Assembly (NCBI GenBank): GCA_963682055.1
Contig: OY821740.1
Coordinates: 9,549,314 to 9,613,313, forward strand
Length of the DNA stretch: 64,000 nt
Source of the DNA: Primula veris
Taxonomy: Eukaryota; Streptophyta; Magnoliopsida; Ericales; Primulaceae
Direction of reading: 5' to 3'
Part shown: positions 49,415 through 60,429 of the stretch, in pieces
How positions within the stretch are numbered: the stretch's first letter is position 1
How the letters are laid out: each line of letters opens with the position of its first letter
The notes under the pieces: generated by a model
Databases searched by the model: none
Told to the model about the DNA's origin: nothing
Seen by the model: the letters and a program-made list of their open reading frames with translations, nothing else
Translations under genes and position numbers: made by a program

Positions 49415-52400
49415 CTAAGAAGCATTAAGCGGGATTGGCTGCACTGCACTCTGGATCCGCCGGAAAGCCGTCCTGACTCTCTCTCTAAGCCCTTCGTTTT
49501 CACTCTCTACCTCACCACTCACTTTGTCCAAAAGAGCCACATTGTCATCAACAGTAATCACTAGCTTCCCATCCTCACCCAATTTCACATCCCCAAATAA
49601 CGAAACAAGCAATGCCTTGCATATCTTATCCGCCTTCTTCATGGTTTCCTCTTCAGTGTCAACATTTTCCTCCTCTACAACTACTCTTGGCATCTCACGG
49701 CTAATATTCATAATAATAGCCACAATAGAATCTGATACCATGTCACTAATAGGGTCTGCATTCCAATGGAGAGATACATGGTTTTCCGAATCTTGCCTAA
49801 CCATCACTTGATCGTGTACTCGTAGAGTTAAAACACCCAATTCTTCATCAGTCGATGACTCAACACTGTCGTATATCTGCTTTAGTCTGTGCTTAACCAC
49901 GCCAAACGCTCCATTATAAGGAATAGTTATTCTCTGCATTACATTGGCTGTTGAGAGCTGAGAGAAAACATGGAGATCTTCAGGTGCCATTATCTGATAA
50001 CTAAAACCCTTTTTCACCAGTAAGCCACTTACAACCTGGCCCAATTCCGGGATGTTTTCGGCAAGTTTCCCTATAGTTTTTGCCATTTTTTCAGAGTTGA
50101 AGTACATCTCAACTGATTGACAGTTCTTAGGAGTGATGATTTTGGTATTACCATCATCGAAGAGGGTAATGAGTTTCTGTTTAAGTCTTCCCATCTCATT
50201 CGCTTCTCCATGAACTAGAATTATGTTCGGTGGCATAAGCTCTTTCAAGAACTCACTCGTCTGAGCATAATCGGCGTGAGCCGAGAAAGAAATATAATGG
50301 ACCTGCATATTTAAAGGGGCTGTGAGACCATTCATCAAGGTAACTTCTTTAGGTTCCGTTATAATAGTTTTCGCAAGAGTTCCCTCGACAACATAACCCG
50401 GAATGACACATGTATTCCTTTTATCGGAGCACCACTTATCGAAAAGTTGGCGAGATAATCCACTTTGGAGCCCACTAGGGCTCGCCATCACCACCGAGGG
50501 CCCCACATCAGGAAAATCATCTATACTTTTTAAGGCATCAATGTATTTAAAATCAAAAGGGTTCGAGTTCGCAAACTGTTTACGGATGTTCTCATTCATC
50601 GAGTTTATATAAGTTTGGTAAACCGCCATACACTTTTTCGCGAGGGGAGAGGCGTAATAGATGGGGATATTGTGTAACACAGGGTGGTTAGCCCAGAACT
50701 CATCGAGGATAAGTAGTAATTCTTGGGCACGGCCGAGGGCAAAAGCTGGAATCAATACACGGCCGCCTTGGTTTACAGTGGAGTAGATGACGTCGGTGAA
50801 GCGTTTCTCTCTGACAAGGCGAGGCTGGTGGATTTGGACACCATAAGTTGACTCGATAATGCAGATATCAGGGGAAAACTGTGGGAGCTCAGCAGCTCGA
50901 AGATGCCTATCTTCTTCACGTGAATAATCACCTGCGTAACAAATGACAAAATGGGTTAGCTGACACAGGTCTGGGGTTCCAGTGACAGCCCATGATTTCC
51001 AATAATTTTATAGTATTAATTAAAGAAAAAAATGTCACCTGTGTAAAGGACACGTACACCGGCAATGTCGACCATGAACATAGCAGCTCCAAGGACGTGG
51101 CCAGCAGTGTAACACCAGAAGCGTATGCCGTTTACTTCTACGGTCTGATGGAAGTCAATAACCTACAAAAAATTGTAAATAATGTTGAATACTCTTTTTA
51201 GGAAAGCCAAGAATGTACATGCTCTTTCTTTTTGGTTAATAGAATGTGTAAATGTCTATGAAGTCATTATAGGAAACCCCTTTGACGATTCAATACAAAG
51301 GTAGAACTGAAATTAATGCATGCCTATAAGAAATACATTTTGAAAAGACTAATTATGAAATAGACTAATTATGCTTCACGGTTTCACTTATATTCCCTAT
51401 CATTATGATGTTTTCCTTCTCAGCTTAATACATCAACTGGAAATTGAGCCCTAAGTTGCCCGAGCAGACAGTAAACACGAGAGAACAGTTCAAAAGAAAA
51501 TAATAACAATTAATCATAGAAAAAACCTCCCGTCTCCATTTCAAACAAATATTCTTAAATGTCACCGCATTAGATTACAGAAACAATTAACCATTACATC
51601 TATCCACTCGTTCGATAAAAAAGGGACATCGACAAACAAAATAGATAGGACCTATATGGAAAAAATAACTCAGGTTTTATAAATGAAAAAGAAAAGTGTG
51701 ATGAAAGTAAAAATAAATAGTATAGGTACCTCGATTTTATCCATTGAGTGAATAATATCTTGTTCATCAAAGAGCATATCTTCAACTGAAACTTTGCTCA
51801 CTTTGACATAATCCGATAAAAGCAACCTATAGACGGCCTTTGTGGCATGGGTCATGAAAACCCTTCCCTTGAATGTGCTCTATGCATAAAAAAGAAGAAG
51901 TTAAAGCATCATTAACGAACATATTGAATTCTACACAACTTAAGCTATTACAGTCAGAGACTCAGAAACAAACCTTTTCCAAAAAATACGGGAGGGAAGC
52001 AGCATGATCCAAATGAAAGCTGATAAAAGAAAAAATAAATAAAGGTTAGGAGAACTAAGAAGCAGAACAGATATTTAAAAATTAAATCGAAACAAGCAAA
52101 AACTACCAGTGGAATCCTAATAATATCCCACGGCAGAAATATTCAACAAACGGGCCCAACATGAAAGCATGCAAACATTCAAATGTAGTAAAAAATTCCA
52201 GATCGTAAAGTTTCGCAAACTCATATCATTTCACGTGTCAAAAGAACAGGTCATCAAAGAGAAAGGACGGACGTCTGCACGGCATGACAATTTCAGTGGA
52301 GATAAACTTCAACCATAGACTACATTAGTCTTTGACATGAAATAAATTGAGCAATCTTATTATGCAACTCTTGTTGCAAATGGCAAACTACAGCACACAT

Positions 52401-53105
52401 CAGACAGAAATTGATGTAAAGAAAATCAATTACTAGAGGATATAATATATCTGAAATGCTCTAGCACTTTATGATCTGGTCTCAGCATGCCAGTGTACCA
52501 AAATTAAACATTACTATGAACTAAGGGGTCGTCTTATTGCCGCTTTTAAGCTCATATATATTTTTTTAAATCATAGTGTATTTTTGTTGGCCAGATTACA
52601 AGCTGATTTTTGCATTAGTAGACTGAAAAGTCAGCAAGTATCAAGTGGAATGAAGATGAGGTTCTTATAACATCATAAACCAGCTTATTTGCTTATAATA
52701 TGCAGCCAAAGAAGCCTTAAATGAAGATGACACCATCAAGCAAAGCAAAAAGTGTGGGATTACTGAGTGACGAGAAGCACATCAATCGTTGAAGGATCGA
52801 TTTCGTCAAAGTAAGGCAAAGCAGCCATACCCGAGTATGCGGGATGAATTCCACAATCAAACTACAATAAATACAAAAAACAAGTTAATCAAGCTTCTGA
52901 GTATAACTAGTTTAAAAAACATTATTTATTTTTTTGTAAAAAGTACCATGACCGTTTTCCCTTTATATGACATGTACACACATGACCGACCCACTTCACT
53001 GCCAGCACCTAATGGGGTAATAATCAGCTGGTCGCCTTCTCTCGCCCCTGACGGATCTCGTCTCTTGAGAGACGCTGAAGAAGGAGCGGGTCCTGCTGAC
53101 GCCAT
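49415..53105 (-). CDS. CPSF73-I: CPSF73-I, pre-mRNA 3'-end processing endonuclease
   Basis: Exons on the minus strand are 53105-52947, 52861-52764, 52019-51974, 51879-51730, 51162-51039 and 50931-49415. All are in phase and give 697 residues (Arabidopsis 693). This is the metallo-beta-lactamase/beta-CASP nuclease that cuts pre-mRNA before polyadenylation. Visible motifs are [20 protein letters not shown], the zinc-binding HFHLDH (split by the intron after codon HF), [32 protein letters not shown], the beta-CASP part ([37 protein letters not shown]), SFSAHADY and VHGEANEM. The C-terminal domain ([14 protein letters not shown] to [11 protein letters not shown]) binds partner subunits. It is nuclear. 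The coding region looks intact. A 1.4-kb intron lies in the 5' UTR, and the 5'-UTR exon beyond it is interrupted by a MULE. Confidence 0.97.
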
Positions 53106-54571
53106 TTACTTTGCACACAAGTTCCTACGGGTAAATCAGAGCCTGTTACACGTAAATCACTTTTCTATCTTGAACATAGATACAGAACCTGAAGAGGTTT
53201 TCCTTATCCATTGTGGATATCAGGGTCTATTTAATATAGTTGCCACAGTTTTGGTTCCATGTTAAATTTAAAAATAAAAAGGCAAAGAAGTATTTGGTAA
53301 GAGTAGCCACTAAGACAAAAGTTTCACTTGACTATAAGCATCAAACAATATTTTTGAATTTGTAATTATAATTACGCGTATATGTAACAATGCAATCAAT
53401 ATTACACTAAGACAAGTTCAAAACTCCAATCAAGATCGTAACTTTGACACTTTTCACTTTTCCAACTCTGGAAAAACTAGTGCTTTTCGAAAAGAAAAAT
53501 TGAGACGTCATAAGAAAGGATGTTTAACTTTATATTTGAAGCAAATTTCTTACTGACGAAAAAGCGAGCACGTGTAGCTCAAAAGTAGTAGCTTTTTCGA
53601 GCCAGCCCAAAAAAAACACATTTTTTCCCTGAACTACGAAATCACTGCAGATCAAAAGGTGAAAAATCCAAGCTTATACACAAAATACTAAACCTAAACG
53701 ACACAACAAACATACCTCTTTCGGATTCTAGAATTCTTAGCACTAACTTACAAAAAACTTAGGGCTTGTTTGTTTGCAGCTTTAGTAAAGGTAAATTATT
53801 TTACATTGAAAAGAAAAAAGCTGGGTTCATCGGGCTTAAATACCTTTTCCTTTCTCAGACTTAAAAGAGCAGAAGATCTCATTTTTTGAGCAAAAAGAAA
53901 AATCCAAGCTTATAAGCTGCAATATAGAACAACGGAAATGAAACTATTAATTATCTAAAAAAAATAACACACCTCAGCTAAAACATATAATGAAGCTTAA
54001 TATCAAACAATGAAAATGAAAAGCTATAAATTCTCCAGAAAAACAATACAGGTAAGCTAAAACATAGAACGGAGCCTAAATATAGAACGACGGAAAAGAA
54101 AAACAATAAATTCTCCACACAAAAAAACAATTCAGCTAAAACATATAACGGAGCCTAAATATAGAACGACAAAAAAAGAAAAACTATAAATTCTTCAAAA
54201 AGTAAAACGACTCAGATAAAACATATACAACGGAGGCTAAATATAGAACGACGAAAATGAAAAACTATAAATTCAAATTCTCCCAAAAAACAAAAAAAAA
54301 AGCTAAAATATAGAGCAGGGATTAAATATAGAACGACGAAAATGAAAAACAACAAATTGTCCACAAAATAACAAAACTCAGATAAAACATAGAACGGATC
54401 CTAAATAAAGAAGAAAGAAAAAAAACTCAAGAAAAACAACACAGATAAGATAAAAGTCTAATAGAGAGTAATATTGTTATATGAAATTGAATAATTGTAT
54501 ACGTATAACATATACATACAGATAGAGAATATATAGGAAGAAACTTACAGTTTAGTAGCAGTTTATCAGAC
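53106..54571 (-). other. CPSF73-I 5'-UTR intron and proximal 5'-UTR exon
   Basis: On the minus strand an acceptor (CCCGTAG|GAACTTG, exon from 53124) precedes the ATG by 18 bases. A strong donor (AAACT|GTAAGT, exon end 54549) defines an intron of about 1.4 kb. The exon side, 54549-54571, ends in GTCTGATAA, which is the MULE target duplication. The intron carries a degenerate tandem repeat (53920-54410). Confidence 0.65.
53920..54410. repeat. Degenerate tandem repeat, about 80-bp unit
   Basis: The phrase TAAATATAGAACGACGAAAATGAAAAACTATAAATTCTCC recurs with variants; ATAGAAC(G/A)AC words lie near 53923, 54082, 54162, 54242 and 54327. The spacing is about 77-85 bases, giving five to six units. 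It sits within the CPSF73-I 5'-UTR intron. Confidence 0.75.
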
Positions 54572-57500
54572 CGGAGATTTTTTTTACATATCCAAAATGC
54601 TGTACGTGACGTCTAATCGGGAATCCCCACGTCTGCATGATTTCGTTTTTTTTTGTTGTGATTTCGTTTTTTTATATCTGCCTTTGCCCAATTTTATATA
54701 AAAAAAAATCCTAAACATAAACTATCAAATTACTTCGCATTGGCGTATCATATTAATATTTTTTTTTATCAAATCAACTAACTTTACAGCTACAATTATT
54801 TCCAATTGTACCCATTTCTCAATTTTACCAAAAAAAACCCCTAACTATCGACGATCAAACTCATTTATATATCAAATTAATATATTTTTTTCTCAAATCA
54901 ACATCACTCTACCACTACATTTATCTCCAATTTTACCCAAAAAAAAACATATCCCAATTTACCAAAATAAAATTTCCCCCAATTTTACAAAAAAATAAAC
55001 TATAACCATCAACCACCAAATTATTTTATATATCAAATTAAGATCATTCGTGTTATCAAGTATGCATAACAATTATAATATTTGGGGAATCGATCTTAAT
55101 TTATCTCCTCCGGATAATACTCCCCAAAACACCCAATTTTGGATCGATTCTAATTAAAATACTTTTTTTCCATCTCAAAATATCAATTTTTCGACTGATA
55201 CTTATGACAATGCTCAGTTTTCTTATGATCCATATTTGAATAATCATCCCAATCCGTATTTTGATAATCAGTTTGTAAGTGGTGACTATAATTACACGAG
55301 TCACCAACCTGGCGCATCACAATAAGTTTTTACAAGTCAGTTTGTAGAACCTCAACGGATCATGATATAATGAAAATCCTCAAACATATAATAACGAACA
55401 TAATATTAATTTTTCGCCAACTGAATTCGGGATAGCTTATGATTATAGAAATTATTTCCAAAGTACTCTGGTTTGTCTCAAAAAACCATTTCCATATTTT
55501 AACTAATTGACTATTTTTATTTATTTTGAAAACCACGTGATATACTCCGTTTAATGTTGTAGCTAAAAAGAATTATTTACATTTTTTTACAATCGTTTAT
55601 AGTGTGATTGAATAAATTAGATAAATGAATGTTATTTATTAGATAAATATTTCGTTTAATGTTTGTTTTTTATAAGTATGGTATTTATATAAAATGAATT
55701 GTTATTTCCCAAAATTGACTTAAAAGACTTGTTTTGTTTAAGACTCGTATAAATAATTTAATCAAAAAATTTATTTATTTGTTATGGATTATTTCTTATT
55801 TGAGACTTATTTCTTAATATCTTATTTCTACAGGTTTTTGCTTCACTCAATGAAGTGAAAGACTACTTGTACGGGATATCGACTGATCTATGTTTATTTT
55901 TGACTACGACGTACTCGAAAAATATCAATGCACACTTTGATAGTAAAAGTCGAGTCATTTTGAAGTGTAAAAAACATGGGGATCCGAAACCGAAAAAGTC
56001 ATCAAGCAGGGACACGAGTTCTGGTAAATGTTTTTGTTTATTTAAAATCGAGTGTTACATGGAGGAAAACAATTGGAGATTTTACATAGAAAATGGAACG
56101 CATAATCATGAAAATGATATTTATCTAGAAGCTCATTCACAAGCGCGCAGACTTAATAAAGACGAAAAGGGTATGTTTAGAACTATGGTAGATAGTCTTG
56201 CCAAGCCGGGGACTATTCTTTCTGCAATAAAACGTAAATTTCCTGGCAATAAGTCTAATAATAAAGACATATATAATCTTAAAGCTAGGAAAAAAGTTAA
56301 AGAAAGGGTAGGTAAAAGTTAAATACAATATCTCATGCATCTTTTGGATAGAAAATAGTTTATATCGTTTCATAGGACCAACCCACACACAAATCAACTA
56401 GAAGATTTGTTTTATACGCATAAAGATTCCGTGAAGTTGGTATGTGCATTTCCCAATGTATTGTGCTTGGATTGCACTTATAGTACAAATAGGTTTAACA
56501 TGCCGTTTCTCCAAATTGTGGGCGTCACATCGACACAAAATACATTTTGTGTTGCTTTTGCTTGTTTGCATAATGAGCAATAACCTACTTACGAATGGGC
56601 TTTAGAGTGTCTCTGGATGATAATGAAAAATTGTAAGACTCCACGAGTAATGTTGACAGATAGGGATCAAGCGTTAACGAATGATGTGCAAAATATTTTT
56701 CCTACGACAAACCATCTATTTTGCACATTTCACATTTCGCAGAACGTCGTAACACATTGCCGTCCAAAAGTCCCTAAGGCTATATGGGCGAAGATGTATA
56801 AAGATTGGTTAACTCTTGTTGATAGTGAAACTGAATACGACTTTGAAGCAGCACGCATGACACTGTCGAGTGTCTACAAAACATATCCAATTGCTTTGAA
56901 ATATATGTGTGATTTATTAGATAGTCACAAAGAAAAGTTTGTGACATGTTACACTAACAAGACAAGGCACTTCGAGAACAGGACGACTAATAGGTATGAT
57001 ATTTACAAATTTTTCTGATATATGTATTTGATTTTTATATATAAATAATCATGTTGTTTAATTAACATTTTATTTGAAATAGGGTCGAGGGTGCTCATTC
57101 TACATTTAAAAGATATATTGGAACCTCCGGTGGCGACCTTGAAAACATGGTGATATACATAATTGACTTGTTGTCAATTCAACACAATCGAATTAGGGGG
57201 TCATTGGGGAATAGTATGAATGTTGTTAAAAGACAACACGAAATTCTATATTTTTCAGAATTAAGAGGTCAGATTCTATTATTTAATTAATGTTTATTTT
57301 TTAGAAATTTCATAAATTTCATATTTTTATGCACCCAAATTATTTAGTTGTTTCCGTTGAACTTATATAGTTGCATTCTCACTTTTATATCAGGTAAATG
57401 TTCTCTTCACGCAATGGATATGATGCTAAAAGATGTTAAGCAACTCGAATGGATAAAAGCAGACCCTACATGCTCTAGCTGTGATATAACATTGGTCTAC

Positions 57501-57799
57501 AATCTTCCATGTTCCCATGTTATTCGTAACTACGGAGAGCGAGGTTGTCCTATTCCACTAGAATGCATCGATCCTCACTGGAGAAAATTAAGGTTCGACG
57601 AAGAGAATATAACGGAGGATGAGGACAACATTGCTGAGCATATGATGGCTTTAAGGCGAAAGTATGATCAAACGAGTGATCCAATCATGAGGGAGAATTT
57701 CAAGGAACAAATTGAACTTGTGTATGATCCTTTGAAAACAACAGCCAGAGAGCCTCTGGTCAAACCACGAAATAAACCATCGTCAAGGGGGAAAAGACA

Positions 57800-58965
57800 T
57801 GTTGGTCCGTAGGTGTCTAAACCTTAGAGGGGGGGTGAATAAGGTTTTCGCACGTTTTTCGCGGAATAAAAACTATGGGTTATTAATTAAGCTAATTAGT
57901 GGGTTTTATAACTTAAACAATTTCGTTAACAAATTATTGCTAATTTAATCTACGCAAACAATAAATATAAGCAATAAAGAAGTGCGAAAAGTAAAAGTTG
58001 AGGGAAAAAAAATAACACAAGAGTTATAGAGGTTCGGCAAAACGCGCCTACGTCATCTCCTCGGTATTCACACTACCGAGTGTTTCACTAGAATTTCGTT
58101 CCAAGGTTACAACCTAACGAGCTAATCGACCGATTAAGCTCCCCCTCACTATATGAGTCTCCCGAATGAAAAAACCTAGAGCTTTTAAGCTACACTTGCT
58201 TATCAAGCCTCTACCCGATCACTCGCTCACAAATGAGTTTATAAATTACTCTTTTACAAGATTGAATTTGAATGGATCACTCACTAACAAATAATATCTC
58301 GATGTTTATAAGATTACAATAATAATACACTCGAGAATATTTTATGAATACAAGTGAGAAAATTAAGTAGTATAAGCTTGTATGATCTTTGAATTTGAAA
58401 GCTTGAAGTTGTGTGAATTATTGAGTACTCTTCAACAAAGGATTTGGGGCTATTTGTAGAGCCAAAATGGTCCATTGGTTAATGGATGATCGTTGGCAGT
58501 TGTTGAGTAGATTAGCCACTTGTTTGCAGCAGTTCGCCCAATTTTCAGGATAAGCTAAAAAGCTGTAATTTGAAATTCTACAAAAACGATCGGTCGTTTC
58601 TGAAAAACGATCGGTCGTTTTTCATCTGTACTCACTGGAAGAATATCTACCTAAAACGATCGGTCGTTTTAAGCCTAGTGATCGGTCGTTTTTACAGTGT
58701 ACTCACTGGAAGAAATTTACTCATAAACGATCGGTCGTTTATGCCTCATGATCAGTCGTTTTTTGTTCTGGCAATGTTTCGGTTTTCTCGACATAGTTCG
58801 AAGGCTCGTAACTTGTTCATTTTAAGTCCGATTGAGGTTTCGCTTGAACCGTTGACTTCGTATTTGTGTAATCTATCATTTCAAACCTTTGACACACTCG
58901 ATAAATGATTAGTACGCAAAACGAGCTTTTATCATGTTTTATAAATATTGTTATCATCAAAATAA
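57800..58965 (+). mobile_element. Nested non-coding repeat, unclassified
   Basis: This insert separates the SWIM exon from the OTU part of the transposase. It starts near TGTTGGTCCGTAGGTGTCTAAACC with a run of seven G followed by TGAATAAGG, a phrase widespread in plant repeats, and ends near TGTTATCATCAAAA. It encodes nothing credible. Possible TG...CA ends suggest a solo LTR or TRIM-type element, but no target duplication was identified. The end part resembles 59787-59960. Confidence 0.6.
58585..58765. repeat. Array of near-palindromic words (AAACGATCGGTCGTTT)
   Basis: Seven copies of the 10-mer core CGATCGGTCG or a close variant lie near 58587, 58608, 58657, 58680, 58728 and 58750, most within AAAACGATCGGTCGTTTT. 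They occur inside a larger duplicated phrase (TGTACTCACTGGAAGAA, twice). Each word is a near-perfect inverted repeat around the GATC/GGTC centre. No known factor site is recognised. Confidence 0.85.
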
Positions 58966-59414
58966 TCGATTAGAAGAACATCGTTCAACAATACCTACCA
59001 AATATTCAACCACACGGAACCCATCTGTCTTTGAATATACTCAGTTTTTCAAGGATCAACAGACACAAAGAAGACGCAGTTACAACAGTGCAAAAACTAA
59101 TTATGGTACATCACCCCCCATACCCCCTATGTATTCAGTTTATGAGAAGAAGAAATGTAAAGCAACATCGCAGTCAATCCCTCATTTCCGTAAGTCATTT
59201 AAATATATGGAGCAGATTCCGTCTATGTTTCACGATCATATATTGACGGTCAATGATGTAGCCGGTGATGGGCATTGTGGGTTTCGAGTGATTGCAAAGG
59301 CAATGGGAATGAGATTAGGAGCCGATGATTGGAGTCAAGTGCGGATTCCCAATCCCACGTCGGTTATATGTATTAGCATTTTGGATATGTAAAAAAGAAT
59401 CTCCCTTATCAGAC

Positions 59415-59480
59415 AGAAAGAGATAGAGAGAGAGAGATGAACCCTAGAAAGTTGTTCCAAGAGGCTGGATTTTTCCACAA
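59415..59480 (-). promoter_or_regulatory. Displaced distal 5' UTR / promoter of CPSF73-I
   Basis: On the minus strand this reads a CT-rich leader (CTCTCTCTCTATCTCTTTCT) that runs into GTCTGATAA, the outer copy of the MULE target duplication. Removing the MULE joins it to the 5'-UTR exon at 54549-54571. This is an inference from the target duplication. No TATA box was identified. Confidence 0.55.
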
Positions 59481-59965
59481 TTTATCTGTTTTCGTAATTA
59501 TTTTTGTTAGGAACCTAAATGACTTTGAGTTACATTCCTTAGTCGTATTTACGGTTTGACTGTAAAATTACCAAATTGTGTCTGCGTTAAAATCTGAAAA
59601 TTTTATAGAAGACCGATCGATCGTCTGTCAGCTCCGATCGATCGACTGTGAACTCCGATCGATCAGCCAAACTGTCTGGAAAATCTATTATTTTCAGCAC
59701 AGGTTAATTTCCAAATTTTATTCCGTTTGACTTATTCGTATACGACGGATTATAAATTATTCGTCGGCCTCCAAATTTAGTTCCGTTTTAACCGTTTGTT
59801 TCGTTATTGAATCGTCTATCATTTTAAACAAATTAACATCTTTTGGAATACTCGATAAAATGATTAATACTCGAAACGACCTTTTATCATGTTTTAGAGT
59901 TTATAGCTTCGTTATTGAATCATCTATCATTTTAATACGTTTTGTTATAATCAAAACAACTGCGC
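59480..59965. repeat. Second palindrome-bearing repeat, related to 57800-58965
   Basis: The end part (59787-59960: CTATCATTTTAAAC, ACTCGATAAAATGATTA, CTTTTATCATGTTTTA, GTTATAATCAAAA) matches 58849-58965 in order and spacing. In the middle (59610-59665) it has three copies of CCGATCGATCG/A, a fully palindromic word different from that of the first element. The left boundary is approximate. Confidence 0.6.
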
Positions 59966-60429
59966 AAATAACCAACGAATAGTAGTTTTTATGAAAATGT
60001 AAAAAAATTTAAAGAATTATATATTAACCAATAAAGAGAATCAAACACCGACATGAGTATAAATCAAAATACAAGAGATTGGTAAGTAAATGTCGAGCGA
60101 AAAATTCGTCATAATTTTGCTTAAAAATGAATCATCTCCAAAAAAAAAAATATAATGATCAACCCAATATATCAAATAAATAATACCATCAAAAAAAATA
60201 ATACAACACCACCACAATAACCAATCGCACAAATAGAAACATACGATAAAATGATAACAAAAGATAAACATTAACGGTAATCGTCCAAATGCAACAAGTC
60301 CCGAATTAGCCAACACACGGCTTTTAAAAGCAAACATAAATGTAAAAATAGTTTGAAACAAAAGAAAATTGATAAAATAACGCATTGTTCAAAAAAATTA
60401 CAAATATGAGATATCATGTAAAATATAAA

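Larger units (their letters stand above)
55062..59392 (+). pseudogene. MULE transposase with FAR1-like, SWIM and truncated OTU domains
   Basis: A possible N-terminus at 55062 (MHNNYNIWGIDLNLS) meets a stop 31 codons on and a second stop later. Exon 55834 encodes a FAR1-type DNA-binding domain (LKCKKHGD, CFCLFKIEC, GTHNHE). A short intron (about 56309-56374) leads to the DDE transposase: LDCTYSTNRFNMP (first D), VMLTDRDQAL (second D), FCTFHISQNVV and, after the intron at 56994-57082, RVEGAHSTFKRYI (E). A TAA interrupts it at about 56581. Exon 57394 gives the SWIM zinc motif (CDITLVYNLPCSHVI), ending in a stop at 57812 caused by the nested insert. After the insert, 58970-59345 encodes a linker and the start of an OTU cysteine protease (GDGHCGFRVIAKAMG, catalytic Cys). 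It is cut off at DWSQVR, where it runs into the terminal repeat, so the catalytic His is missing. Confidence 0.85.
54572..59405 (+). mobile_element. Mutator-like element (MULE) in the CPSF73-I 5' UTR
   Basis: The left end CGGAGATTTTTTTTACATATCC and the reverse complement of the right end GGGAGATTCTTTTTTACATATCC match. The inverted similarity continues for about 70 bases (CAAAATGCT, GGGAATCC). A perfect 9-bp direct repeat TTATCAGAC lies at 54563-54571 and 59406-59414, the expected Mutator duplication. The element is 4834 bp, encodes a decayed transposase and contains a nested repeat of about 1.16 kb. The sequence to its right (59415 on) continues as the distal 5' UTR and promoter of CPSF73-I. 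Confidence 0.92.

Noticed and set aside
58570..58908. 112-codon open frame with repeated KNDRSF
   Set aside because: The amino-acid repeats simply mirror the CGATCGGTCG word array; no start context or homology is visible.
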